Part shown: positions 14,558-24,891 of the stretch, one piece after another
Position numbering within the stretch: position 1 is the stretch's first letter
How the letters are laid out: each line of letters opens with the position of its first letter
Origin: an uncultured Clostridia bacterium
GTDB taxonomy: Bacteria > Bacillota > Clostridia > TANB77 > CAG-508
NCBI GenBank assembly: GCA_934155265.1
Contig: CAKPGU010000002.1
Location: 85,964 to 149,963, forward strand
Direction of reading: 5' to 3'
DNA: 64,000 nucleotides
Notes under the pieces: model-generated
Databases searched by the model: none
What the model saw: only the letters and a program-made list of their open reading frames with translations
Told to the model about the DNA's origin: nothing
Made by a program: the position numbers and the translations under genes

Positions 14558-16405
14558 ATGATTACTAACTTTATTAAGGAAGTAAAAAATTTCTTTGAGG
14601 AGGTATACAAAACTGATTTAAGAACACAACCACTAAAAGAACTACAAAATTTTAATAGCAAAATGGCAGAATTTTATGCTAATCCGATTGTTTGTAAAAA
14701 TGACTCTGAAGAAGAGCAAATTTATAGTGCAATTATTAAAAGTATATTAGACTGCTATAGTAATTTCGTAAGAAAAACTGAATATGCCAATATCTATATG
14801 TCTTTTATTGATGATATCATTTCTAATATACCAGAAGGCATAGAAAAAGTAAAATCAGTTACTCTTACATTTTACTCTAATGTATCAATACCAATATCTG
14901 GTGTCATCAAACATTCTACTGTAATTGAAAATCCAGAAAGAAAAATTGTTTTAGAGTCAGATTTAGACTCATATAACTATTTATACTATTATGGAAAAAA
15001 CATTACTAAGAATCAACTTCAAATTGTTGATTTCTTTAATAATACTGATGATGAAACAATTACTGGTATGGCAAAATGTACAATTGATGCCTTTTTTAGA
15101 GGCTTAAAAATTTCTGGAATAGATATAGATAAGAAAAAGTACTTTGTTTTAGCATATCCAATAGGATTCGAAAAAGTTGCAAAAAAAATCTATTATTTAT
15201 TAAATGGAAAAATGGAAATAATATTTAGACCTAATACAATAGATTTTAACAAACAAGTTGAATATAATCATAGATATGACTACAATCTTTATATTAATCA
15301 GAAATATGTAGATAACTATCTAACTACATTTGAAAACTCACTTAAAGCTGTATGTGATAGATTAGATACTTATGCTGGACCTGTATATATTGAGTCATTC
15401 GGAGAAAAACGTTTTATTCCAAAAAATGGTCATGAAATTTATTCAAAATCAGAAAAGATCGCAAAAATAAACTCTGATTTTAGTACTAAATTCTCCAATT
15501 TGTATTGGAAATATATTAGAAAAGATACGTCATTTTGCATAATTTCTTATCCATGCCCAGATATCGGCGATAACTTTGAGGAAATTTTTAATGAAACCAT
15601 TCATATCAATACTCTTGATAATGATAAATATCAAAAGATCCATCAAAACATAATTGATGTGTTAGATACTGCAAAAACTGTACATGTAACAGGAAGAAAT
15701 GGTAACAAAACAGACCTAATAGTTGCACTTACAGAAATGGCTAATCCTGAAAAAGAAACAATTTTTGAAAATTGTTGTGCAGATGTAAATGTACCTGTTG
15801 GTGAAGTATTCACAAGTCCAAAATTATCAGGAACAAATGGTATCTTACATGTATCAGAGATATATTTAAATGACTGGAAATTTGAAAACCTTATTCTACA
15901 AATAAAAGATGGTTTCATCCAAAAATACAGTTGCACTAATTTTTCTACTGAAAAGGAAAATACTGAATATATCAATGAACATCTGCTATTTGATCAACCA
16001 ACATTACCTATGGGAGAATTTGCTATCGGTACAAACACATATGCATATGTTATGGGCAATAAATATAACATCAATGATAAACTTGATATACTTATTGCAG
16101 AAAAAACTGGACCTCATTTTGCTTTTGGAGATACTTGCTATTCTCAAGAAGAAGATAGTGAAACATTTAATCCAGATGGCAAAAAAATCATTGCCAAAGA
16201 TAATGAGGTTTCTATTAAGAGATTTTCTGATAATAGCGAAATTCAAGATCAAGCTTACTTTGGCTGTCATACTGATGTTACCATCCCATATTCTGAACTT
16301 GGAGATATTGTTGCAATAAGAAGTGATGGAACCAAAGTATTAATAATCCATGATGGTAAGTTCGTTTTAAGTGGTACTGAAGAATTAAATATTGAAGGAA
16401 TGTAA
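14558..16405 (+). CDS. M29-family aminopeptidase with long N-terminal region
   Basis: A 615-residue protein. The C-terminal half carries the M29 (aminopeptidase T/AmpS) metal-site pattern: GEVFTSP (about residue 414), GEFAIGTN (about 486), HFAFGDTCY (about 520) and HTDVTIPY (about 571), supplying the expected Glu, Glu, His, Tyr, His and Asp ligands. It should release N-terminal residues from peptides using two metal ions. Ordinary members are about 400-420 residues; here about 200 extra residues of unknown fold precede the catalytic part. AGGAGG at 14543-14548 fits the ATG at 14558 better than the ATG at 14552. Stands alone between the tRNA pair and a bidirectional terminator. Confidence 0.85.
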   Translation: MITNFIKEVKNFFEEVYKTDLRTQPLKELQNFNSKMAEFYANPIVCKNDSEEEQIYSAIIKSILDCYSNFVRKTEYANIYMSFIDDIISNIPEGIEKVKSVTLTFYSNVSIPISGVIKHSTVIENPERKIVLESDLDSYNYLYYYGKNITKNQLQIVDFFNNTDDETITGMAKCTIDAFFRGLKISGIDIDKKKYFVLAYPIGFEKVAKKIYYLLNGKMEIIFRPNTIDFNKQVEYNHRYDYNLYINQKYVDNYLTTFENSLKAVCDRLDTYAGPVYIESFGEKRFIPKNGHEIYSKSEKIAKINSDFSTKFSNLYWKYIRKDTSFCIISYPCPDIGDNFEEIFNETIHINTLDNDKYQKIHQNIIDVLDTAKTVHVTGRNGNKTDLIVALTEMANPEKETIFENCCADVNVPVGEVFTSPKLSGTNGILHVSEIYLNDWKFENLILQIKDGFIQKYSCTNFSTEKENTEYINEHLLFDQPTLPMGEFAIGTNTYAYVMGNKYNINDKLDILIAEKTGPHFAFGDTCYSQEEDSETFNPDGKKIIAKDNEVSIKRFSDNSEIQDQAYFGCHTDVTIPYSELGDIVAIRSDGTKVLIIHDGKFVLSGTEELNIEGM

Positions 16406-16430
16406 TTCAATTAGAATTATTTTACCTCTC

Positions 16431-16479
16431 AAAAAAAGATGATTTATGTATTATAATTATACAGAAATCATCTTTTTTT
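16431..16479. terminator. Bidirectional terminator
   Basis: AAAAAAAGATGATTT (16431-16445) pairs with AAATCATCTTTTTTT (16465-16479), between the convergent aminopeptidase and histidine-phosphatase genes. Confidence 0.85.
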
Positions 16480-16527
16480 ACATACTTCAAGTACTTGGTG
16501 TTAATAAACTCATTTTATATCTTCTAA

Positions 16528-17166
16528 TTAGTCTATTTGTTCTAAATCAATCAATTCATTTTTTCTAAAAGTCAACCTTAGCAAACATGGTGATTTTATG
16601 TTTAATATTGTGTTTTTGTTATATACAAGTTTAACATTTTCATTAACTGTACACCAATTTAATAAAAAGAACTTTATTGAACCCCCATGACTAATTACTG
16701 CAATTCTTTTTCCTTCATATTCTTTAAGGATTTTATCAAAAAATTTATTCATTCTTTCTCTAGTTTGCTCTGCACTTTCTCCATCAGATGTTCTAAATGT
16801 TCTATCTAACAGTTGTTCTTGTGAAGGATCTCTTGTTCTTTTATCCTTCATAAATTCTCCTAATTCTTTTAAATTTCCTAATTTTCTCTCACTTAAGTTG
16901 TCGTCTAAGTTATATGTTAATTTATTTACATTCGCAATATATTTTGCAGTTGCTTTGGCTCTAGCATAACTGCTTGACCATATAATATCTAAATCTTTCA
17001 ATTCTTGATTTTCACTTAATTTTTTTGCTTGTTCCTCTCCTTCTACTGATAATATTTCTTTTTCATTAATCGTTTGAGAGTTTTCATTTGTATTTCTAAT
17101 CCCATCTTCTTCAACAGTTTCAGCATGTCTAATTAAATATACTATTGTATCATTCAATTTATTCAA
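16528..17166 (-). CDS. Histidine phosphatase family protein
   Basis: A 212-residue member of the phosphoglycerate-mutase-like superfamily. The phosphate-binding VYLIRHAETVEEDG is at residues about 9-22 with the catalytic His, SSYARAKATA gives the second Arg, a Glu lies in NLSERKLG, and VISHGGSIKFFL holds the second His. It removes phosphate from a small metabolite; cofactor-independent mutase activity is unlikely. It follows the HAD phosphatase gene by 15 bp in the same direction, so the two phosphatases probably form one transcript. Confidence 0.88.
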   Translation of the reverse strand: MNKLNDTIVYLIRHAETVEEDGIRNTNENSQTINEKEILSVEGEEQAKKLSENQELKDLDIIWSSSYARAKATAKYIANVNKLTYNLDDNLSERKLGNLKELGEFMKDKRTRDPSQEQLLDRTFRTSDGESAEQTRERMNKFFDKILKEYEGKRIAVISHGGSIKFFLLNWCTVNENVKLVYNKNTILNIKSPCLLRLTFRKNELIDLEQID

Positions 17167-17181
17167 GTCTCCTTTTTTATT

Positions 17182-18009
17182 TTAAAGATTTATATTTATT
17201 ATATTATTTTTTAACAATTTTTCTAAATATATTGCTACACCATCTTCATCATTGGATAATGTAATTTCATCAGCTTTTTCTTTGACAAGATCAATAGCAT
17301 TATTCATTGCAACTTTACGACCAACTTGCTCAAACATTGATAAATCGTTATTATCATCACCGATTGCTATTGTTTCTTCTTTTTTTATATTTAAAATTTC
17401 TAATAATTTCTTTACAGCATTACCTTTATTCGAATTTATATTTGCAATATCACAAAATATTGTATTATCGTCTTTAAATCTATCATCTAGCAGACTCTTA
17501 TGTCTATTTTTAATTTCAACATTTTCAATTTTCTCAATTATTGGAATCAAATTTTTTATTTTATCAAAATCACTATCTGCTATTGTACATTGAACGACAG
17601 GATTTTTATAAACAAAATCATTTATATTTTCATCTAATTTTATTTCTTGATCTGCATACTTTACTTTATTTACAACTCTCCCATCTCCAACGTTCATGAT
17701 ATATCTAATGCCTTTTGAATTTGCAATTTGATAAAGTTTTATCAAAGCTTCTTTATCCATTTCATTTACATATATTACTTTATTTTCTTCATAATCATAT
17801 ATGTTTCCACCATTTGATGTAATAATATATTTACTTGCAAAACATTCTCTACTAACTTGTTCTGTATATCCTCTAGGTCTACCAGAACATAAAATAACTA
17901 AAATTCCATCATTCGTAACTCTTTTAACTGCGTCTATCGTTCTTTCTGATAAATTTCTATCACTATCCCTTAATGTTCCATCTATATCAATAAAAATTGC
18001 TTTTACCAT
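17182..18009 (-). CDS. Cof-type HAD-superfamily phosphatase
   Basis: A 275-residue protein with HAD motif I FIDIDGTLRDS (nucleophile Asp, residues about 6-16), motif II VILCSGRP, and the motif III/IV region KGNAVKKLLE followed by AIGDDNNDLSMF. The cap between motifs II and III has the Cof/IIB form. Such enzymes dephosphorylate sugar phosphates, flavin nucleotides and similar compounds. It is the first gene of a two-gene unit with the histidine phosphatase; upstream is the 136-bp repeat element and the end of secA. Confidence 0.88.
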   Translation of the reverse strand: MVKAIFIDIDGTLRDSDRNLSERTIDAVKRVTNDGILVILCSGRPRGYTEQVSRECFASKYIITSNGGNIYDYEENKVIYVNEMDKEALIKLYQIANSKGIRYIMNVGDGRVVNKVKYADQEIKLDENINDFVYKNPVVQCTIADSDFDKIKNLIPIIEKIENVEIKNRHKSLLDDRFKDDNTIFCDIANINSNKGNAVKKLLEILNIKKEETIAIGDDNNDLSMFEQVGRKVAMNNAIDLVKEKADEITLSNDEDGVAIYLEKLLKNNIININL

Positions 18010-18192
18010 AAAACACTCCTTTAAAATTTATATATCCTATTTTGTTAAATTATAACTTTTTCACATATTATATCATATTCTGCCTATTTTGTCTTAAATT
18101 TAATACAATATTATAAACATTCTCTTTCTTATATTTACCATTCAATTACCTTTACTCTACAAATAATAATTTAACAAAAAAAACTGGCATTT

Positions 18193-18328
18193 ATAAGAAA
18201 AATCGAAAATTTTTCTTTGATTTGTTCTCGCACGATTTGAGTCTTCGACTATACGGAAAAAATCTCAAATGGCTAGCAATTGTAGCTTTTATATAATAGG
18301 AAAGTGATACTTTCCTATTATATAAAAA
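18193..18328. repeat. 136-bp dispersed structured element, copy A
   Basis: Closely matches 38292-38427 over its whole length. It contains GATTTGTTCTCGC, a stem ATTTGAG/CTCAAAT around a loop, GGCTAGC, and ends with a perfect 19-bp hairpin (18287-18305 with 18309-18327) whose loop is only 3 nt. Both copies lie between co-oriented minus-strand genes. No ORF is present in the 450-bp gap that holds it. Confidence 0.8.
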
Positions 18329-18461
18329 AAGAAATGTCTACATATATATGTCTACATTCCTTTATTTTCAGCATTTCTTGTTCACGTTTTTATATTTTGG
18401 TTAACAAAACAAAACAATTTTACTATTTTTTATTTTTTTAAAATATCCTACATTTCAGCAT

Positions 18462-21215
18462 CTATGCGTTTTTTCCACAACAGTTCTTGTATTTCTTCCC
18501 ACTTCCACATGGACAAGGATCATTACGTCCAACTTTAGGTCCATCATTAACAATAGTTCTATTAACTTCAGACTTGATTTGTTCACCATTATCTAAGCTA
18601 TTAATAGCCTGTAAAGCTGCACCTGTAATTTTAGCTGCTTCCTCTCTTTTAACCTCTTCTTGTTTACGTAGATTCATAAGAATTTTAACAACATCATGTT
18701 TGATATCAAGAACCATTTCTTCAAACATATCCATACCTTCAATTCTGTATTTTACAACAGGATCTTGTTGTCCATAAGCACGAAGACCAATACCATCTTT
18801 TAGTTCATCCATTGCATCAATATGATCCATCCATTTTTGGTCAACAACTTTAAGCATAACAACTCTTTCAAGCTCTCTTAAATCTTCGCTTCCAATTTCA
18901 TTTTCTTTTTCTTCATATTTTGCAGATGCTAATTCTTGAAGTTTAGCAATAATTGCATTTGAATCTTTAGAATTTTCTTTTATGAAATCAACCATTTCAA
19001 CTCCAAATGTATTTCTAATATCAGTGTCAAGAGCCTCTACACTTACATCTTCATCTCCTGCAAAATATGTTAATACAACTTCTTCTGCAAGTGAATTTAT
19101 CATATTTAATATATTATCTTTTAGATTTTCTCCATCAAGAACTTCACGTCTTTGTTTGTATATTATTTCTCTTTGAGCATTCATAACATCATCATATTTC
19201 AATACATTTTTTCTAATACTAAAGTTTCTTCCTTCAACTTTCTTTTGAGCTGATTCTACTGCATTACTAATCATTCTGTTTTCAATAGGAACATTTTCAT
19301 CCATTCCAATTGTATTATAAACTTTTGTGATCATGTCTCCACCAAAGATTTTCATCAAATCATCATCTAATCCTATATAGAACTTAGATTCACCTGGATC
19401 TCCTTGACGTCCACTACGTCCACGTAACTGGTTATCAATTCTTCTTGATTCATGTCTTTCTGTTCCTATTATTTTTAGACCACCAGCTGCAATTACTTTT
19501 TCTTTTTCTTCTTTTATTTCTTCATCATATTTCTTTTCTAGTCTTTGGAATTCTTCTCTTGCTCTTAAAATATCTTGTTCATCTGTTTCATAATATGTGT
19601 TTGATTCTTCTATTAGGTTTTCTGGAACTTTGTTTTTCTTCATTTCTTGTTTTGCTAAATATTCACTATTTCCTCCAAGCATAATATCAGTACCACGACC
19701 TGCCATGTTTGTTGCAATTGTAACTGCACCAAATTTACCAGCTTGTGCAACTATTTCTGCTTCTTTTTCATGGAATTTAGCATTTAATACTTCATGTTTT
19801 ATTCCTTCTTTTTTAAGAATTCTACTTAATTTTTCAGATTTTTCAATTGAAACTGTACCAACTAATACTGGTTGTCCTTTTTCATGACTCTCTTTTATAC
19901 TTTGTACTATTGCATTAAATTTAGCATTTTCATTTTTGTAAATAACGTCATTTTGATCTTGTCTAATCATTGGCTTATTTGTTGGAATTGAAATTACATC
20001 CAAATTATATATTTCTTCGAATTCTGCTTCTTCTGTCATAGCAGTACCAGTCATACCTGACAATTTGTCATACATTCTGAAGTAGTTTTGGAATGTTATT
20101 GTTGCAAGAGTTTTTGATTCATCTGCAATTTTAACTCCTTCTTTAGCTTCTATTGCTTGATGTAATCCATTATTATATCTTCTTCCATACATAATACGTC
20201 CTGTAAATTCATCAACAATTAAAACTTCTCCATCTTTAACGATATAGTCTATATCTTTTTTCATTACTCCATGTGCACGTAAAGCTTGATTTACATGGTG
20301 TACTAATGTTGAATTTTCTATATCATTAAAGTTTTCTAGTCTGAATGTTTCTTCTGCTTTTTTAATACCTTTTTGTGTTAATGATGCAGATTTAGCTTTT
20401 AAGTCTACAATATAATCATATTTTTCATTGTCTTCAGCTTGTTCTTCATCTTTAACATCTTCCTCAACTATTACTTTTGGTGTTAGTCTTTTTACAAAAT
20501 CATTTGCCTTTTTATATAAATCTGAAGATTGATTTGCTCTACCAGATATAATAAGTGGTGTTCTAGCTTCATCAATTAAAATACTATCAATCTCGTCCAC
20601 TATTGCATAATTTAAACCTCTTTGTACTAATTGATTTTTGTAAATTACCATGTTATCTCTTAAGTAATCAAATCCAAATTCATTATTAGTTCCATATGTT
20701 ATATCACAAGCATATGCTTCTTGTTTTTCATTTGGCTTCATTCCTGCAATTACAAGACCAACTGAAAGACCTAAAAATTTATATAATTTTCCCATCCATT
20801 CACTATCTCTTTTAGCCAAGTAATCATTTACAGTTATTACATGAACACCTTCTCCTGTTAAAGCATTTAAATATACTGGAAGTGTTGCTACAAGAGTTTT
20901 TCCTTCACCAGTTTTCATCTCCGCAATTCTACCTTGATGTAAAATTATACCACCAATTAATTGAACATCAAAATGTCTTAACCCTAATACTCTTTTAGAT
21001 GCTTCTCTAACTACCGCAAATGCTTCTGGTAATATATCATCTAATGTCTTTCCTTCTTCTAATTGCTTTTTGAATTCTCCTGTTTTATTTTTTAATTGTT
21101 CATCTGTTAATTTTGATATTTCTTCTTCTAATCCATTTATTTTCTCTACTAATGGCATTACTCTTTTTACTTCTTTTTCACTATAACTTTTAAATATTTT
21201 GTTGAATATTCCCAT
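18462..21215 (-). CDS. secA: Protein translocase ATPase SecA
   Basis: A 917-residue motor that drives unfolded preproteins through SecYEG. The first nucleotide-binding domain has [14 protein letters not shown] (Walker A, about residue 99-112) and [19 protein letters not shown] (Walker B); the second has [10 protein letters not shown] and [20 protein letters not shown]. The C-terminal [13 protein letters not shown] zinc motif binds SecB-like partners or phospholipid. Length is normal. It has its own TTGAAA-17-TATATT promoter. The linker between residues about 265-285 is rich in Glu and Asp. Confidence 0.98.
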   Translation of the reverse strand: MGIFNKIFKSYSEKEVKRVMPLVEKINGLEEEISKLTDEQLKNKTGEFKKQLEEGKTLDDILPEAFAVVREASKRVLGLRHFDVQLIGGIILHQGRIAEMKTGEGKTLVATLPVYLNALTGEGVHVITVNDYLAKRDSEWMGKLYKFLGLSVGLVIAGMKPNEKQEAYACDITYGTNNEFGFDYLRDNMVIYKNQLVQRGLNYAIVDEIDSILIDEARTPLIISGRANQSSDLYKKANDFVKRLTPKVIVEEDVKDEEQAEDNEKYDYIVDLKAKSASLTQKGIKKAEETFRLENFNDIENSTLVHHVNQALRAHGVMKKDIDYIVKDGEVLIVDEFTGRIMYGRRYNNGLHQAIEAKEGVKIADESKTLATITFQNYFRMYDKLSGMTGTAMTEEAEFEEIYNLDVISIPTNKPMIRQDQNDVIYKNENAKFNAIVQSIKESHEKGQPVLVGTVSIEKSEKLSRILKKEGIKHEVLNAKFHEKEAEIVAQAGKFGAVTIATNMAGRGTDIMLGGNSEYLAKQEMKKNKVPENLIEESNTYYETDEQDILRAREEFQRLEKKYDEEIKEEKEKVIAAGGLKIIGTERHESRRIDNQLRGRSGRQGDPGESKFYIGLDDDLMKIFGGDMITKVYNTIGMDENVPIENRMISNAVESAQKKVEGRNFSIRKNVLKYDDVMNAQREIIYKQRREVLDGENLKDNILNMINSLAEEVVLTYFAGDEDVSVEALDTDIRNTFGVEMVDFIKENSKDSNAIIAKLQELASAKYEEKENEIGSEDLRELERVVMLKVVDQKWMDHIDAMDELKDGIGLRAYGQQDPVVKYRIEGMDMFEEMVLDIKHDVVKILMNLRKQEEVKREEAAKITGAALQAINSLDNGEQIKSEVNRTIVNDGPKVGRNDPCPCGSGKKYKNCCGKNA

Positions 21216-21268
21216 TTATCTCATTTCCCTTCTTATCTCTTCGGATTTTCTGTCTTTTATACTGATAT

Positions 21269-21297
21269 AATATATCATGCTTATTTGGAATTTTCAA
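21269..21297 (-). promoter_or_regulatory. secA promoter
   Basis: On the minus strand TTGAAA (21297-21292), 17-bp spacer, TATATT (21274-21269), about 50 bp before the secA start codon. Confidence 0.55.
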
Positions 21298-21344
21298 GTG
21301 TTTTGATAAAATTTACCATTAGTTACACTCATTTTTGTTACAAT

Positions 21345-21382
21345 GAAAGAAAAAGAGGCTTAGTGTATTTCACTAAACCTCC
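21345..21382 (-). terminator. Terminator of the PhoH-family gene
   Basis: GAGGCTTAGTG (21355-21365) pairs with CACTAAACCTC (21371-21381); read on the minus strand it is followed by TTTTTC. It separates the PhoH-family gene from secA. Confidence 0.75.
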
Positions 21383-21392
21383 ATTCTTATAG

Positions 21393-22841
21393 CTACAAAA
21401 TCTTTGCAGCTACATAAGCCAGCTTACTTCTTACTGACTCTTCATTTTCAAGAGTGACCTGCCAGCACATTTCATTTCCCTTCATTTTTTCTGAAAGATA
21501 TACTAAACCATTATATCTTTCATTAAGTTCCGGATTATCGATCTGAGTTGGATCACCAAGAAAAACAAACTTAGACCCTTCTCCAGCTCGGGTTACAATA
21601 CTTTTAATTACTGCAGGCTCAATATTCTGTGCCTCATCAATAATAAAGAATGTATCTGTAATGCTTCGACCTCTTAAATGACCGATTAACTGAAGAACAA
21701 TAACTCCCTGTTCTATCAGCATCCTCGCATTTTCTCTTGGAATATTTCTCTGTTCATTCATTCCTCCCTTGTCATCGTCTGCATCACTACCTAATTGTCT
21801 CTTTCTAATTGGAGTTGATACATTTTCTTTCTTTTTAGAACGTTTTTTTCCGAGAAGAATTGTCAAGTTATCCATAATTCCACCAAGATAAGGATCGAAT
21901 TTCTGCTCAAGAGCTCCTGGTAAGTATCCCAGGTTTTCTTCTCTTAAAGTCTCGATTGGCGTTGTTACCAAAATCTGAGAATACACTTTGTCTCTTTCTA
22001 TTGTCTGCTGTAATGCTGCAGCTAAAGAAACAATAGTCTTTCCAGTTCCAGCTCCTCCTTTTAAGATAACAATTGGAGCTTCTTCAGCCGATGTCATGAG
22101 TGCTTCAAGTGCGAAATGCTGTCCAAGTTTTTTGGCTCTAATATTATATGGATTGCATTCTGCAAATCTTAACGGTACAATCTTTTCTCCGTCATATCGA
22201 GCTAAAATTGGATGATTACATTCTTTGCTAGTAATACTTAAGAATAAATTTGTTACCCATTCAATTTCTTTAAACCTAAAAATATCTTTTGGTAAAATAT
22301 ATCCTTTAGCATTAAACTCATCCATCTTTTTTGCACTTGTTTCGCATTTTACTCTTCCTCGATACTGTTCTTCTAAAGCAGGAAAAATTTCCTCCTTGAA
22401 CGGCTGTGCCTTAACACCAACAGCTTCTGCCTTCATTCTAAAATTAGGATTCTTAGAAATGATGACAATTGTTGCCTTTTTGTCTCTGTTTTTCATACCG
22501 ATAGCAATCTGAAGTTTTCTTCTATTAAAGCTTGAAACTTTTCCTACTTTATCAGGTATAGAAACATCACGAAAGCCCGCTTCAAATTTCAGAACAGAAC
22601 CATTTTTCTGAATTACGCCTTCCTCTTTTAAAAGGTCTGCAATTCTGAAACTTGAAAAATAGTCCAACAGCTTTTTAGCAATTCTTCCTTTTTCTGAAAA
22701 CTGATCTGCAACTTCCTGAAGAGCATCAGTTCCTTCTGGAAATGGAATAATTATTTTATTATCATTTCCAAACCGAAGTGTTGAGTCCTCACTTGATATC
22801 AGTGACTGAATTCCTAAGATAAAATTTTTCTTCGTTACCAT
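21393..22841 (-). CDS. PhoH-family ATPase with degenerate PIN domain
   Basis: A 482-residue protein with an N-terminal PIN-like region (about 1-170) and a PhoH ATPase domain (about 230-482) that carries GGAGTGKTIVSLAAAL (Walker A) and TFFIIDEAQNIEP (Walker B). PIN-PhoH proteins are thought to be RNA helicase-nucleases. Here the usual catalytic FxLDTN start reads FILGIQS, and the SKD triplet reads SKN, so the nuclease half is probably inactive. G+C is visibly higher than in neighbours and the gene has its own terminator, which suggests separate acquisition. Start codon is preceded by a weak AGGAG-type site. Confidence 0.85.
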   Translation of the reverse strand: MVTKKNFILGIQSLISSEDSTLRFGNDNKIIIPFPEGTDALQEVADQFSEKGRIAKKLLDYFSSFRIADLLKEEGVIQKNGSVLKFEAGFRDVSIPDKVGKVSSFNRRKLQIAIGMKNRDKKATIVIISKNPNFRMKAEAVGVKAQPFKEEIFPALEEQYRGRVKCETSAKKMDEFNAKGYILPKDIFRFKEIEWVTNLFLSITSKECNHPILARYDGEKIVPLRFAECNPYNIRAKKLGQHFALEALMTSAEEAPIVILKGGAGTGKTIVSLAAALQQTIERDKVYSQILVTTPIETLREENLGYLPGALEQKFDPYLGGIMDNLTILLGKKRSKKKENVSTPIRKRQLGSDADDDKGGMNEQRNIPRENARMLIEQGVIVLQLIGHLRGRSITDTFFIIDEAQNIEPAVIKSIVTRAGEGSKFVFLGDPTQIDNPELNERYNGLVYLSEKMKGNEMCWQVTLENEESVRSKLAYVAAKIL

Positions 22842-22983
22842 AATGTCACTCCTTTTTTATAAGGTCTTTAAACTTATGATATTATTCATAAATTTTATTA
22901 AAAAGTTACATAATTATTTTAACACATTTTTCTACATAATTCAACAAATTTTACAAATTTTTCGAAAAATGCATTTATATAGT

Positions 22984-22999
22984 GTTACAGTTCACAGCC
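22984..22999. repeat. Short dispersed repeat, left of the Arn-like operon
   Basis: GTTACAGTTCACAGCC, which in reverse complement matches 28439-28454 with one difference. The two copies face each other on either side of the six-gene operon. Confidence 0.55.
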
Positions 23000-23039
23000 A
23001 TTAAAAATATTATGGATATTGGAAGTGCTTCCTAGGTCA

Positions 23040-23381
23040 TCATATATAATAAACTAAAATTCCTAACAAAATCAAACCATTCCCAATAATCTTTTTCTTA
23101 GTAATTTTTTCTCCAAGAATCCTATTACTTAAAATCATAACAAAAATATATCCTAAAGATTCTATAATTGGTTCATTTTTATATGGTACACCTTTTAATC
23201 CTAATATAACTAAAATAGTTGAAAGAACCATTAAACCATATCCAGTTATTACATATATATTTAAATATTCCTTTAATATTGAACTATAAGTTTTAGAAGC
23301 ACTTTTCTTCAATATAATTTGCGATATAGAACTTACTAAAACTGCTAAAATTAATAAACAAACATATTTACTCATCTTCAC
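23040..23381 (-). CDS. Small EamA/SMR membrane protein (ArnF-like position)
   Basis: A 113-residue protein with four predicted membrane helices and the EamA/SMR layout, including the late SLGYIFVMILSNRILGEKIT segment that recalls the conserved Glu-x-Ile stretch of these proteins. Last gene of the operon; it overlaps the preceding EamA gene by 14 bp. Two short four-helix subunits encoded together fit a heterodimer such as ArnE/ArnF, which flips an undecaprenyl-phosphate amino sugar. That role here is inferred from the operon; small drug efflux pairs look alike. Confidence 0.7.
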   Translation of the reverse strand: MKMSKYVCLLILAVLVSSISQIILKKSASKTYSSILKEYLNIYVITGYGLMVLSTILVILGLKGVPYKNEPIIESLGYIFVMILSNRILGEKITKKKIIGNGLILLGILVYYI

Positions 23382-23730
23382 TATTCACTATAATTGTACC
23401 TACAATTACAATTACTACTCCTATCACATTTTTTATTGTTATTGTTTCATTAAAAATTAATATTGCCCACACAATTGACCAAAGCAATCCCATTGCTTTA
23501 TTTGCATATGCAACTGAAATATCAAACTTCTTTATCAATTGTTGCCACACAACCGCATACACAGCTAATATTAACATTTCTAGGGCATAATATAGTATAA
23601 ATTTAAATGACATAAATTCCTGCCCTGATGCAAATTTAGCAAATACTGTTGATAGTGTATATATTGCAATAACTATTTGTAGTATAAAAATTTCCTTTAA
23701 CTTTGTTTTTTTCTTTATTTCATTTTCCAT
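23368..23730 (-). CDS. Small EamA/SMR membrane protein (ArnE-like position)
   Basis: A 120-residue four-helix protein with the EamA tail (VAYANKAMGLLWSIVWAILIFNETIT and GVVIVIVGTIIV). It overlaps the next gene, a second four-helix EamA protein, and follows the ATP-grasp gene by 15 bp. The pair most likely acts together as a lipid-linked sugar flippase in the cytoplasmic membrane. AGGGATTAT-type ribosome-binding site. Confidence 0.7.
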   Translation of the reverse strand: MENEIKKKTKLKEIFILQIVIAIYTLSTVFAKFASGQEFMSFKFILYYALEMLILAVYAVVWQQLIKKFDISVAYANKAMGLLWSIVWAILIFNETITIKNVIGVVIVIVGTIIVNSEDE

Positions 23731-23745
23731 ATAATCCCTCTTTTG

Positions 23746-24864
23746 TTATATTGCTAAAATATAATATCCATATCTTGTTGAACTATCAACTATTTTATGT
23801 GAATTTATTTCTTCTATTGGGCTCACATAATAAATACACTCTGGCTTTTCTTTTTGTATTTTTCCCAATTCTTCAACATCTTCTTTTGAAAAGATAAATT
23901 TAATAACTGCTTTTCTCGGCTCAACAATTTTTGTAAAATCTGGTGCATTTCCTAAAGCAACATCAATCACCATTTTTAAGAAATCATATCCTGTAGAAAT
24001 TTGTACTAGGTCTGAACCAATACAATCTCCACCCATTCTTGCACCTATCTCTATTATTTTTATTTCTCCATTAGGAGTAATTTTGAATTCTGCATGTGAT
24101 GCACCATTTTCTATTTTCAAACTATTTAGACCTGCAAATACTTCTTTTTCTATTTTTTTCATTGTTTCTTCATCTAATCCTGCAGGTTGGATATGTCCTG
24201 TTTCTATAAAATGTGGTGCACCTGTTGTTTGCTTTCTAGTTACTGTAAGTAATGTATGCTTTCCTCTGTAAGAAATACTTTCTGCACTAAATTCTTCTCC
24301 TTCAATATATTCTTCTATAATTGCTTTTTTCTCAAAAGATACACTTATAGCTTCTTCAATTGCTTTTTTCAACTCTTCACCATCTAAGTTCTCTATTTTA
24401 GTAATTGACCTGCTTCCTGATCTATCTGTTGGTTTTACAATAATTGGCAAATTCATCTTACTTATTTGTTCTAAAGTATTTGTATCAAATTTTGATGTTT
24501 CAATAAATTTAGGAACAGATACTTTATTGGTTTGAAAGGCTTGTCTCATTTTATATTTATTAGTAGATATTTGTGTACACTCTAAACTATTACCTATAAG
24601 TCCTAATTTATCTGCTAAATAATTTACTGTTAATGTTGCCAAATCAGATGCAACTGAAATAACTGCATCTGGTTTTATTTTCTTACATTCCTCTAGAATT
24701 AAGTCTTTTTCTACTATACTTATTGGATAAAAGAAATCAGCATATTTCGCTCCAACAGCGCCTTCTTTCCATGCAAATACATTTGTCTCATATCCCAATT
24801 CTTTTGCTTTTTTTATAAGTGGCATTTGAAAATTATTTGCACCTATAATAACTATTTTCTTCAT
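23746..24864 (-). CDS. ATP-grasp ligase
   Basis: A 372-residue enzyme with an N-terminal Rossmann-like part (KKIVIIGANNFQMPLIKKAKELG), the ATP-grasp core (LPIIVKPTDRSGSRSI and EEYIEGEEFSAESI) and metal-binding IKIIEIGARMGGDCIGSDL. It resembles ligases that activate a carboxylate as acyl phosphate and join it to an amine. I chose the ATG at 24864, preceded by GGAAGGAAG; an in-frame ATG at 24891 lies before that site. Between a sugar aminotransferase and a flippase, it is well placed to acylate an amino sugar with an amino acid. Substrates are unproven. Confidence 0.85.
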   Translation of the reverse strand: MKKIVIIGANNFQMPLIKKAKELGYETNVFAWKEGAVGAKYADFFYPISIVEKDLILEECKKIKPDAVISVASDLATLTVNYLADKLGLIGNSLECTQISTNKYKMRQAFQTNKVSVPKFIETSKFDTNTLEQISKMNLPIIVKPTDRSGSRSITKIENLDGEELKKAIEEAISVSFEKKAIIEEYIEGEEFSAESISYRGKHTLLTVTRKQTTGAPHFIETGHIQPAGLDEETMKKIEKEVFAGLNSLKIENGASHAEFKITPNGEIKIIEIGARMGGDCIGSDLVQISTGYDFLKMVIDVALGNAPDFTKIVEPRKAVIKFIFSKEDVEELGKIQKEKPECIYYVSPIEEINSHKIVDSSTRYGYYILAI

Positions 24865-24891
24865 AAAAAATTCTTCCTTCCAAACTTGCAA

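Noticed and set aside
18287..18327. Hairpin of repeat copy A as a plain terminator
   Set aside because: The stem is followed by A residues on the plus strand and by AAAAGC on the minus strand, so there is no T-run after it in either direction.
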